A stretch of 64,000 nt of DNA from VFZP01 sp043755595. Its GTDB lineage: Bacteria > Acidobacteriota > Terriglobia > Bryobacterales > Bryobacteraceae. The position numbers and the translations under genes are program-made. Shown in pieces: positions 24,500-32,097 of this stretch (the first letter of the stretch is position 1; each line of letters opens with the position of its first letter). Location of the stretch: positions 12,238 through 76,237 of the forward strand of contig JAYUSQ010000279.1 in assembly GCA_043755595.1 (NCBI GenBank), given 5' to 3'. Under the pieces are notes generated by a model, which was not told the DNA's origin, ran no database searches, and saw only the letters and a program-made list of their open reading frames with translations.

Positions 24500-26315
24500 C
24501 TCGATCACCGTCGCCGAAAAACTATCCGCCGAAACTCCCGCTTCGATCTCGGTCCTGGGCGCTCCTCAATTGCAGCGAATCCCAGGAATCAATCTGGATG
24601 ACCGGCTTCGACTGGTGCCGGGCTTCAGTCTGTTCCGCCGCAATTCCAGCCTGGTCGCGCATCCGACAACCCAGGGCCTCTCGCTGCGCGGCATCGGCTC
24701 AAGCGGCGCCAGCCGCACGCTCGTGTTGTGGGACGGCATTCCCGTGAACGATCCCTTTGGCGGCTGGGTCTATTGGACGCGGATTGCCCCCGAAGAGCTG
24801 AGCCGCATCGAAGTGTCTCGCGGCGCCTCGACCAGCTTGTTTGGAGACCGCGCCATGGGCGGGGCCGTCGCCCTGTTCTCGCGCGAGCCGGAGAAGGGAA
24901 GAGTTACCGGATCCTATGAGTTCGGCACTCGCGACACCCACATGGCGAGCCTGGGTGCTTCGCATTTGTGGAAGGAGCGGTTCGGCCTCTCCGGCAATAG
25001 CCGCGCCTTCACAACCGATGGCTACTTCATTATTCCCGTAGCCAACCGCGGCTCAGTGGACCGCGAGGCCAACGTGCGGTTTGTCGCCGCCGATGCGCGG
25101 TTCGATGTCCTGGGAGCCCGGCAAAGATTTTTTCTCAAGACCGATGTCATCGTCGAAGAACGCGGCAACGGCACGCCGCTCCAGCGTAACTCGACCAGCC
25201 TCGGCAACATCGGAGCCAACTACGCGCGCTCGTGGCGCAACGATACGGTCTCCGCTCTCGGTTTCCATACCCGCGGCGAGTTCCGCAGCGGCTTCTCGAC
25301 CATCCTCAACAACCGCAACCTCGAACGTATCAGTTCCACCCAGACCGTGCCGTCGGAAGCGTTCGGCGGATCGGCGTTCTGGCGCCATACCGGGACGCGC
25401 TGGAATCTGTTGGCCGGCACAGACTCGATGCGTGTGGAAGGACGCAGCATCGATGTCTTCCCGGCCATCACGAGAACCGGGGCCGGTTCGCAACTCCAGC
25501 ATGGCCGCTTTCTCCAAGGCGATTTCGCCTCGGGCATCTTCCGCGTGTTCGCCGGTGCGCGCCACCATGTGCCAGGCGCAGGCCGCCAGTTCTTCAGCCC
25601 CAGCGCCGGCATGACAGCCGGCAAGGGCGCGTGGCGCGGCCGGGCGTCGGTGTATCGTAGCCTGCGTGCTCCCACGCTCAATGAACTCTACCGCGACTTC
25701 CGCCAAGGCAACGCTGTCACCCAAGCCAATCCCGCCCTCAAGCCCGAATCGATCTTCGCCAGCGAAGCGGGCCTCGATTGGAACGGCGAATCCAGCCACC
25801 TCGGCGTCGGCGTATTTCGTAACGATCTACGCGACATCGTCGGTAACGTCACGTTAAGCACATCGCCCGCCGAAATCGTGCGGCAGCGCAGGAATACCGG
25901 AAAAGCGCTCGCCAAAGGCGTCGAGATCGATCTGCGGCAGCGCTGGCGCCAATTCACGGGCGAGGCCTCGTACCTGTTCGTCGATACCCGTTACTCCACC
26001 GGCCCCCGAACGCCGCAAGTTCCAAAACATCAGGGTTCGGTCCAGGCCAGTTGGCAGGGTAAATCGACCTGGCTCTCGGCCGGCCTACGCGCCAGCGCCG
26101 CGCAATTTGAGGATGACCTCAATCGCTTCGTCCTCCCGGGCTTCGCAGTGGCTCATTTTTCGGTGCGACAACAACTTTGGCGCGGGCTATCGGCGCAATT
26201 AGTCACCGAGAACCTCTTCGACCGCGAGTTCGTCGTGGGCTTTTCGCCCACAACCTTGACTGGGTCTCCTCGCCTGATCCGCGCCGGACTGCGTTGGGAC
26301 GGAAAACTGTTTTGA
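24345..26315 (+). CDS. TonB-dependent outer-membrane receptor
   Basis: 656 aa from ATG 24345, which begins a signal peptide (VGIALMLWIPMLSAQ). The plug domain is clear (ISVLGAPQLQRIPGINLDDRL, TTQGLSLRGIGSSGASRTLVLWDGIPVNDPFGGWVYW, IEVSRGASTSLFGDRAMGG). A beta-barrel follows and ends FSPTTLTGSPRLIRAGLRWDGKLF, a C-terminal Phe as in outer-membrane proteins. It imports a siderophore, cobalamin-like or carbohydrate ligand; no ligand-specific gene adjoins. Start overlaps DUF58 by 155 bp; stop overlaps the next gene (TTGA). Confidence 0.9.
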   Translation: MKISKLCSAHRLPVWCKPVGIALMLWIPMLSAQTPPVNRGEPEKAKLEPVVSSITVAEKLSAETPASISVLGAPQLQRIPGINLDDRLRLVPGFSLFRRNSSLVAHPTTQGLSLRGIGSSGASRTLVLWDGIPVNDPFGGWVYWTRIAPEELSRIEVSRGASTSLFGDRAMGGAVALFSREPEKGRVTGSYEFGTRDTHMASLGASHLWKERFGLSGNSRAFTTDGYFIIPVANRGSVDREANVRFVAADARFDVLGARQRFFLKTDVIVEERGNGTPLQRNSTSLGNIGANYARSWRNDTVSALGFHTRGEFRSGFSTILNNRNLERISSTQTVPSEAFGGSAFWRHTGTRWNLLAGTDSMRVEGRSIDVFPAITRTGAGSQLQHGRFLQGDFASGIFRVFAGARHHVPGAGRQFFSPSAGMTAGKGAWRGRASVYRSLRAPTLNELYRDFRQGNAVTQANPALKPESIFASEAGLDWNGESSHLGVGVFRNDLRDIVGNVTLSTSPAEIVRQRRNTGKALAKGVEIDLRQRWRQFTGEASYLFVDTRYSTGPRTPQVPKHQGSVQASWQGKSTWLSAGLRASAAQFEDDLNRFVLPGFAVAHFSVRQQLWRGLSAQLVTENLFDREFVVGFSPTTLTGSPRLIRAGLRWDGKLF

Positions 26316-26734
26316 AACCGCTATTTTTCCTCGCCGCATTTTGTGTACTTGCTGCCGAGCCGGCCGCCGAAGACAAGGCGATTCGGCAGGTGCTCAGCCG
26401 TCAGGTGGACGCCTGGAACCGGGGCGACATCCCTGGTTTTATGGAGGGCTATGAGAAATCCGCCGCCACCACCTTCGTCGGTGCGGCCGTGACGCGTGGT
26501 CATCAGCCGGTGCTCGACAACTACGTCAAGCGCTACCCGGCCCGTGACGCCATGGGGAAGTTGCTTTTCTCGGAAATTGAAGTACACATGTTAGGAGCCG
26601 GTCACGCCTGGGTGCTAGGGCGCTTCGATCTGGAACGTAACGCTGCGGGCGGCGGCAACAAGGGTGGACGTTTCACGCTAGTGTTGTCAAAGACGAGCCA
26701 GGGCTGGAAGATCGTCCTCGACCACACCAGTTAA
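26312..26734 (+). CDS. Secreted NTF2-like (SnoaL/DUF4440) protein
   Basis: TTG 26312 overlaps the receptor stop (TGA 26313-26315), and gives a signal peptide (LKPLFFLAAFCVLAAEPA). The 140-aa product has the NTF2-like cone fold pattern: DKAIRQVLSRQVDAWNRGDIPGFMEGY, TRGHQPVLDNYVKRYP and HAWVLGRFDLER...FTLVLSKTSQGWKIVLDHTS. Such domains act as small ligand-binding or enzymatic pockets. Coupled translation with the receptor suggests a related periplasmic job. Its 3' end overlaps a convergent lipoprotein gene by 48 bp. Confidence 0.8.
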   Translation: MKPLFFLAAFCVLAAEPAAEDKAIRQVLSRQVDAWNRGDIPGFMEGYEKSAATTFVGAAVTRGHQPVLDNYVKRYPARDAMGKLLFSEIEVHMLGAGHAWVLGRFDLERNAAGGGNKGGRFTLVLSKTSQGWKIVLDHTS

Positions 26735-27235
26735 CCCTCCCACGCGGAGGTTCTCTTGCGCCCGCATCGACTCCAGACACAGATCATAGGCCCGGCTTGG
26801 CTGCGTCCCCTCGACGAATGTCTCGGCGAAGAGCAGGCCGGGTTTCTCCACGGTCGCCCTGCACTGGGAAGTCCCGCCCCATCCAGCGCGCTGCCAGTCC
26901 ATCCGGATCCGTCCGCCGTAGGGAAGTTCTCTATCGATCGTCCATCGCTCTACCCCGGTCAGGGCGGTCTCGATCAGACGCTCCTTGCATTGTTCAAACT
27001 CGCTCGTCGCCGCCTCCCGGATCGATCCGCCGCCGTCCAATATCCGCTTGGAAGAAAGTTCCCAAGCCTCGCGCACTTCCTGCCGGCAATAGCGAAAGCG
27101 TCCGCCAGGATCCACCTCGCCCCATAAAGCGATCGTCTCGCTCCCGCCACCCTCCATGCTTTTGGTTACGGTCCAGCTTTCTTCGCGCTTCACGCAACCG
27201 GCGCCCAGCAAGACCAGACCCAGCAGCATTGGCAT
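26687..27235 (-). CDS. Hypothetical lipoprotein
   Basis: ATG 27235 gives 182 aa starting MPMLLGLVLLGAGC, a textbook lipobox (LGAG-C, Cys 14). The mature domain has several Cys residues (RYCRQE, EQCKERL, SQCRATV, DLCLESM), giving possible disulfides, and Trp-rich beta segments (VERWTIDRELPYGGRIRMDW). No family recognised. The final ~16 residues are antisense to the NTF2-like gene and may be noise beyond the folded domain. Confidence 0.6.
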   Translation of the reverse strand: MPMLLGLVLLGAGCVKREESWTVTKSMEGGGSETIALWGEVDPGGRFRYCRQEVREAWELSSKRILDGGGSIREAATSEFEQCKERLIETALTGVERWTIDRELPYGGRIRMDWQRAGWGGTSQCRATVEKPGLLFAETFVEGTQPSRAYDLCLESMRAQENLRVGGLTGVVEDDLPALARL

Positions 27236-27395
27236 TCGTACGGTCACATTCCAATATCGGCGGCCAACCGATCCGATTCCAGAGCCGAGCCCTCCGAAGG
27301 GATCAACTAGGGTGAAACCCATACCCAGGCGGCAAGGGCCTTACCTGTGTTGGGCGAATTCAGCGATCCCTGACAGGTTTGAAGTAAGTGTCATT

Positions 27396-27411
27396 CAGTA
27401 CCCTGGTACTG
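27396..27411. promoter_or_regulatory. Perfect 7-bp palindrome CAGTACC-CT-GGTACTG
   Basis: The arms CAGTACC and GGTACTG are exact reverse complements with a 2-bp spacer. They lie 16 bp upstream of the putative start (GTG 27428) of the Gfo/Idh/MocA gene, in the position of an operator. No factor is known for it; there is no regulator gene next door. Confidence 0.4.
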
Positions 27412-27427
27412 TTCTCTGCATTCTCAA

Positions 27428-28468
27428 GTGCTAGTAAGCTATCAGTGGATCAGAATCGGGGCACACCGCTTGAAAGAATTGCGTGTTGGCATAGTCGGAC
27501 TCGGTGAGGCCGGCCAAATTCATTTCGATACCTGGAGCAAAACGCTGGGTGTACGTGTGGCGGCGCTCTGCGACACACGGAGCGAAAACACGGCTCGGTT
27601 CGCCGGGTCCCGGCTCCCTGTCTTCCTCGACTTTGAAGACATGCTGGATCAGGCGGAGCTCGACGCCATCAGCCTGTGTACTCCCACGGCCTCTCATCAC
27701 CCGATTGGAGAGATGGCTCTCGCGCGTGGCGTCAGCGTGTTGTGTGAAATGCCCGCTACGCCCAACGGCCGCTTGACCGAGGAGATGATCCGGTCCGCTC
27801 ACCCAACCGGTGCGCGTTTTCAACTGGCTTCCCAATTTCGCAATCTTGGCGAAGTGCGTTTGGCCAAAGATCTGGTGGACGAAGGCGCTATCGGCGATGT
27901 CATGCACTTCCAGATCGAATTGTCGCGTCAGGCCGAAATGGCGGACCGTTGGCAATCGCAACCGGCTCAATCCGGTGGTGGGGTGCTCATCGATCAAGGC
28001 ACCCCGGCGTTCGATTTGGTCCGCTTCCTTTTTGGCGGGGCTCGCCAAATTGAAGCGAGCCGCTTGCGGCCCGTGCAAAAGCTCAAGGTCGAAGATCAAG
28101 TCATGATTTTCGTGACCGCAGGCAAGCAGATTCGGGGGCAGATCGTTACCAGTTGGAGCATGCGGCCGGCCAGCGATTTTTTCCTGACCGTCCATGGTTC
28201 CAAAGGAACGCTGGCTTTGGGCTGGAAAGCCTCCTTTGTCCAGCGCAACGGAGAGGATCCAGTGCATATCTTCAACGAATGCGCCATGGATGCGGCCTAC
28301 CGCCGTATGATGTGCGAATTCCGCGATCAGGTGGTGCAGCGCTCAGCCCCGTGGATGACCGAAGACGACATCATGTCGGTGTCGGCGACGATCGACGCGG
28401 CCTATCGTTCCCTCACCTCCGGCCGCGCTGTCATGGTCGATTGCACCGAACGCACCGTAGCCGCCTAA
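27428..28468 (+). CDS. Gfo/Idh/MocA-family oxidoreductase
   Basis: 346 aa from GTG 27428; TTG 27470 is an alternative that still keeps the Rossmann fold. Visible: LRVGIVGLGEAGQIHFDTWS (NAD(P)-binding GxGxxG-like), AALCDTRSE, DLDAISLCTPTASHHPIGEMAL-type segment and CEMPATPNG (a variant of the EKP motif, with Met-Pro in place of Lys-Pro). The replaced lysine is notable because EKP Lys normally supports catalysis. GVLIDQGTPAFDLVRFL matches the usual G.L.D.G.H..D segment with Gln/Pro for His. So it may be a non-standard or inactive member. No operon partners. Confidence 0.8.
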   Translation: MLVSYQWIRIGAHRLKELRVGIVGLGEAGQIHFDTWSKTLGVRVAALCDTRSENTARFAGSRLPVFLDFEDMLDQAELDAISLCTPTASHHPIGEMALARGVSVLCEMPATPNGRLTEEMIRSAHPTGARFQLASQFRNLGEVRLAKDLVDEGAIGDVMHFQIELSRQAEMADRWQSQPAQSGGGVLIDQGTPAFDLVRFLFGGARQIEASRLRPVQKLKVEDQVMIFVTAGKQIRGQIVTSWSMRPASDFFLTVHGSKGTLALGWKASFVQRNGEDPVHIFNECAMDAAYRRMMCEFRDQVVQRSAPWMTEDDIMSVSATIDAAYRSLTSGRAVMVDCTERTVAA

Positions 28469-28514
28469 CCGGATTTTCAAGCGGGGCTTGCCACCGGCGG
28501 TTTATACTGTCACG

Positions 28515-29768
28515 ATGGGGCAATCGCGAAGGGTTGTGGTAACCGGGATCGGCGCGGTGAGCCCGAATGGAACCGGCCGAGAGGCATTCTGGTCGGCCAC
28601 CAAGCAAGGCGTGAGCGGTGTCCGCCGCATCACCCGCTTTGATACCAGCACCATGGCGGCCCAAATCGCCGGTGAAATTGAAGGCTTTGACGAACTGGCT
28701 TGGGTCAAGCCGAAAGATCGCCCCCATGTCTCGCGTGTTGTGCCGTTGGCGCGCTTTGCCGCGTCCGAGGCTCTCGCAGACGCCGGCATCGATTGGGCGG
28801 CGCTCAAGCGCGAGGAACTGCGGGAAATCGGCGTCATGGTCGGCTCCGGCGGCGGTAGCCAGGAATTCACCGAAGAGCAGTACCGGAAATGGTACGGCGG
28901 CGATTGGCGCAATTGCAGCGTCTACACGATTCCCACGTCCACGATTGGGACGCTTGCCAGCGAAGTGTCGATGCATTTTGGACTGCGCGGCTTGTCGCAC
29001 GTCGTCTCCACCGGTTGCACGTCTTCGACCGATGCGATCGGTTACGCCTTCCACCACATCGGCTCGGGGATGCTGGACACTGTCGTCGCCGGCGGCGTGG
29101 ATGCGCCCTTGGCTCCGCTGATCCAGCGCGGCTTCATGCTGATGCGCATCATGTCGACGCGTTGGAACGAAGAACCCGAGCGCGCGTCGCGGCCATTCTC
29201 GCGCGATCGCGATGGCTTTGTGATTGCCGAAGGCGCGTGGTTCTTCGTCATGGAAGAGCGCGAACGGGCGCTAGCGCGCGGCGCCCACATCTACGGCGAA
29301 ATCCGCGGCTATGGTTCGACCTGCGAGGCGTTTCACCGCGTGCGGCTGGAGGAATCGGGCGAAGAGCCGGCGCGGGCGATAAATATGGCCATGCGCCAGG
29401 CGGGCATCACCGTGGAAGACGTGGAATACGTCAGCTACCACGGCACGTCTACCGAGTTGAACGATCGCATCGAAACCAAGGCCATGCATATCGCCTTCGG
29501 TGCGCGCGCCGCAAAAATTCCAGGTTCGGCGATCAAGAGCATGCTTGGTCATCCGCAAGGCGCTTGCGGCGCAGCCGGTTTGGCCGCGACTCTGCTGGGC
29601 ATGCGCGATGGCGTGATACACGGCACGAGAAACCTCGAAGAAGCCGACCCGGAATGCGACCTCGACTATATCAGCGAAGGCGCACGTAAGTTGGATGTCG
29701 AACACGCCGTCTGTAACTGCATCGCCTTCGGCAGTAAGAATTCCGCCTTGGTCGTCCGCCGCGGTTAA
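28515..29768 (+). CDS. fabF: Beta-ketoacyl-ACP synthase (FabF/KAS II type)
   Basis: ATG 28515 gives 417 aa. Thiolase-fold condensing enzyme: RRVVVTGIGAVSPNGTG at the N-terminus, catalytic Cys in VVSTGCTSSTDAIG, first His in YHGTSTELND and second His in KSMLGHPQGACGAAG, the Cys-His-His triad. It elongates acyl-ACP with malonyl-ACP. The sequence deviates at several sites from housekeeping FabF (TACTSS becomes TGCTSS), and no acpP or fabD is nearby, so a secondary or specialised fatty-acid role is possible. Symbol given for the family only. Confidence 0.85.
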   Translation: MGQSRRVVVTGIGAVSPNGTGREAFWSATKQGVSGVRRITRFDTSTMAAQIAGEIEGFDELAWVKPKDRPHVSRVVPLARFAASEALADAGIDWAALKREELREIGVMVGSGGGSQEFTEEQYRKWYGGDWRNCSVYTIPTSTIGTLASEVSMHFGLRGLSHVVSTGCTSSTDAIGYAFHHIGSGMLDTVVAGGVDAPLAPLIQRGFMLMRIMSTRWNEEPERASRPFSRDRDGFVIAEGAWFFVMEERERALARGAHIYGEIRGYGSTCEAFHRVRLEESGEEPARAINMAMRQAGITVEDVEYVSYHGTSTELNDRIETKAMHIAFGARAAKIPGSAIKSMLGHPQGACGAAGLAATLLGMRDGVIHGTRNLEEADPECDLDYISEGARKLDVEHAVCNCIAFGSKNSALVVRRG

Positions 29769-30265
29769 CTCCTTTCATTCGGCCGGCGGCGCAGAAACGC
29801 ATAAAGAGCCTTCACAGTGTGTCGTTGGCGGTATTCGAAGTCTGGCTCGTCGTTTTTCTCGTTCGGCAACTTGTCGTTAAATGATCGATCGATCAAGTCA
29901 CAGCTCCGATTCTCTTGTCCTCTTCGTCGATCCTCTTGGCAGTTGGAGCTTTTTTACCTGGATGGCAGAGACAACGGAAACTCGGGAATGGCTCTGCCTC
30001 GCTAATTCCGCTGTGGAGCCGGGCGACTGCGGCAGGTGGCATTCCGGCCGCCGTGGCCTTGATTCTTTGCTCCTTTAGACCTGAGTTGCTCGTCTTAATT
30101 CCCGGCCTGAACCTGCTCATCGCTTTCGGCGGCTTGTCGCTCTTATACATCCGCTTGGAAACCCTGGGTGCCCCCGATCCAAACGGCAGATAGCGCTTCC
30201 GGAAATGGTCCACTCGTTTCCGCCCGCTGTAGTTGATTCCGCCCCCGCGCGGCTCTTAGCGGTGA
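29769..30265. other. 497-bp spacer with a palindrome and a possible small membrane gene
   Basis: No certain gene. TGATCGATCGATCA at 29882-29895 is a perfect 14-bp palindrome. One frame (29915-30193) could encode a small hydrophobic protein, listed separately. The rest shows no repeat, RNA or terminator I can defend. Confidence 0.5.
29915..30193 (+). CDS. Possible small membrane protein
   Basis: A 92-codon frame from TTG 29915 with three hydrophobic runs: SSILLAVGAFLPG, GGIPAAVALILCSF and LLVLIPGLNLLIAFGGLSLLYI. A hydrophobic, membrane-like pattern is unusual for a random frame in this GC-rich DNA, but no start is good and no family is recognised. It would precede the polytopic membrane gene at 30266 by 72 bp on the same strand. 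Confidence 0.35.
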   Translation: MSSSSILLAVGAFLPGWQRQRKLGNGSASLIPLWSRATAAGGIPAAVALILCSFRPELLVLIPGLNLLIAFGGLSLLYIRLETLGAPDPNGR

Positions 30266-31603
30266 ATGCAGAATGCGGCGGCAGCCGGTTTGGTGCTGGC
30301 TTACTTTCTTTGGTTCGCCGGCCCGTGGATCCTGTCCGGTTTCACTCCGGACGACCTGATGAATTGCCACCGGGCCCTGGAACAGCCGTTGTGGAAGTTA
30401 CTGCTCGACCACGTCACGATCTTTCTTCCTAGCCCGGAATTCCGGCCGTTCGGAAGCTTGTTCTACCGCGCCATCTATCGTTCCTTCGGCTTTCATCCGC
30501 TGCCATTTCACGTAGCTCTCTACGCCGTGCTGATCGCCAACTTATACTTGACATACCGGGTTGTACGGGCCGTCACCGGAGTAACTTCGGCAGCCTGGAT
30601 CGCCACGGTACTTCATGCCTGGCATGGGAACTGGACCGGCCTCCACCTCAACGCCGGGTTCTGTTTCGATGTCTTCTGTTACTTCTTCTACACCGCCGCC
30701 CTGCTGGCCTTTGGCTCCGGCCGGTTGTGGCTTTTCCTTGGGCTGTACTTACTCGGTCTGAATGCCAAAGAAATTGCCGTAAGCTTGCCCCTGGTTTGTC
30801 TGGCCTGGCAGGGCGCCGATTGCCGCCGGTCGGCTACCGCGGCGATCTCGGCCGGTCTTCTGACCGCCATTTTCATAAGTGGCCGCCTGATGGCTCCCCA
30901 AGGGCTGGGCGCGATTGGCCCGTACACTCCGCAAATCGATCTGGCTACTTTCGTTTCGCGCGTCGGTGTCTTCCTCGATATGTCTGTTTACGGGCATGGA
31001 CGGCTCGTCTGGGCCATGGCCATTCTTGGGGTAGCGGCGGGGTGGAGTTCGATCTACCATCGCCGAGCGGCGGTGGTCTCTCTGGTGCTACTGTTCGCCG
31101 GCGTGCTTCCGGTGGCCTTCATCGAGCAGCGGGCGCTCGAAGCGGTCTACGTGCCGTCGCTGGGCGCGGTCATTCTCCTGGCCCTGCCGCTGTCCGCTCT
31201 GCTCACCCGGCCCCTGCCAGCCGTCCTGGCGGCCCTATTGCTTGCGGGCGCCTTCCACCATCTCCGGCGCGATCGTCGTCCTGAGATTCATTTGGCCGAA
31301 GCCAACCGGATCGCGTCGGCTGCCGCACAAATGCGCCGGGCGGCGCCGTGTCTTCCGCCCGGCGCCCAAGTGCTGTTTGTGCGAGACCCGTTCCCGCGAT
31401 TTGAATGGAATAGTATGTTCCTGGTTCGCCTCGTCTACAACGACATGACAATTGCCGTGAGCCAGCCGGGCAGACCTGGCAGCGGCCAGCCGGTAGACTA
31501 CGATGCCGTGTTTGATTGGGACCCGGAGGGCGCGGTCATGCGGCGGATAAACCGTCCGCCTACCAGAGCAAACAGGATGCCGAAGAACACGCCTTCAAAA
31601 TAA
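30266..31603 (+). CDS. Polytopic membrane protein, GT-C glycosyltransferase-like
   Basis: 445 aa with about ten predicted TM helices. The first loop carries GFTPDDLMN, the position where GT-C (PMT/ArnT-like) enzymes have their acidic pair, and FHPLPFHVALYAVLIANLYLTYRVV resembles the next helices of that superfamily. The C-terminal soluble part has no recognisable fold. So a lipid-linked sugar transferase is plausible but unproven. Its 3' end overlaps the convergent NTF2-like gene by about 106 bp. Confidence 0.6.
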   Translation: MQNAAAAGLVLAYFLWFAGPWILSGFTPDDLMNCHRALEQPLWKLLLDHVTIFLPSPEFRPFGSLFYRAIYRSFGFHPLPFHVALYAVLIANLYLTYRVVRAVTGVTSAAWIATVLHAWHGNWTGLHLNAGFCFDVFCYFFYTAALLAFGSGRLWLFLGLYLLGLNAKEIAVSLPLVCLAWQGADCRRSATAAISAGLLTAIFISGRLMAPQGLGAIGPYTPQIDLATFVSRVGVFLDMSVYGHGRLVWAMAILGVAAGWSSIYHRRAAVVSLVLLFAGVLPVAFIEQRALEAVYVPSLGAVILLALPLSALLTRPLPAVLAALLLAGAFHHLRRDRRPEIHLAEANRIASAAAQMRRAAPCLPPGAQVLFVRDPFPRFEWNSMFLVRLVYNDMTIAVSQPGRPGSGQPVDYDAVFDWDPEGAVMRRINRPPTRANRMPKNTPSK

Positions 31604-32097
31604 TTAAGCCCGCTCAGGCGCATCTGTTCGTCGATCCCGCGGTCGTCTCGATGATTCCACACTTCAGCGACGCGCCCATCGGCATCGAAACGGAACACCT
31701 GCACGACGGCGATCTCGACATGATCTTTGCCCGCAATGAAGCGCTCCCACGAGCCCGTGAGCGGCATGCGCCAGATCCAGCGCGTGGCCACCCTATCGCC
31801 TTCGGCCACCTGGAAGTCGATCCGGCCCTGCGATCCCGCCTGCTGGCTGGCCACCAGCTCCTTCTGCGTCGAACGCGGCGCCTTGCGGCCTTCGGCGCGT
31901 GCCTTCACATCGGGGTCGCGAGGATCGTGATTGATAAATTCGGCGGCGAAAAGTTCGTCCACCACTTCGGACTTATGGCCGAACCACGCCTCTTCGTAGA
32001 AGCGCCGTGCGGCGGCCTTATGCGCCTCCGGCGTGGCGGCCACGGAGGCAACCACGCCGGAGAATGACAACGATAAAAGTAAGAGCGCGGGCCGCAC
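31498..32097 (-). CDS. Secreted SnoaL-like ester-cyclase-fold protein
   Basis: 199 aa from GTG 32097, whose first base follows the rpoC stop TAA (32098-32100). Signal peptide MRPALLLLSLSFSGVVASVA. The body follows the SnoaL/NTF2-like pattern: AARRFYEEAWFGHKSEVVDELFAAEFINHDP, RIDFQVAEGDRVATRWIWR and VVQVFRFDADGRVAEVWNHRDDRG. The C-terminus adds a hydrophobic run (FFGILFALVGGRFI), a possible TM anchor. Direct adjacency puts it at the tail of the rpoBC transcript. Confidence 0.75.
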   Translation of the reverse strand: MRPALLLLSLSFSGVVASVAATPEAHKAAARRFYEEAWFGHKSEVVDELFAAEFINHDPRDPDVKARAEGRKAPRSTQKELVASQQAGSQGRIDFQVAEGDRVATRWIWRMPLTGSWERFIAGKDHVEIAVVQVFRFDADGRVAEVWNHRDDRGIDEQMRLSGLNYFEGVFFGILFALVGGRFIRRMTAPSGSQSNTAS

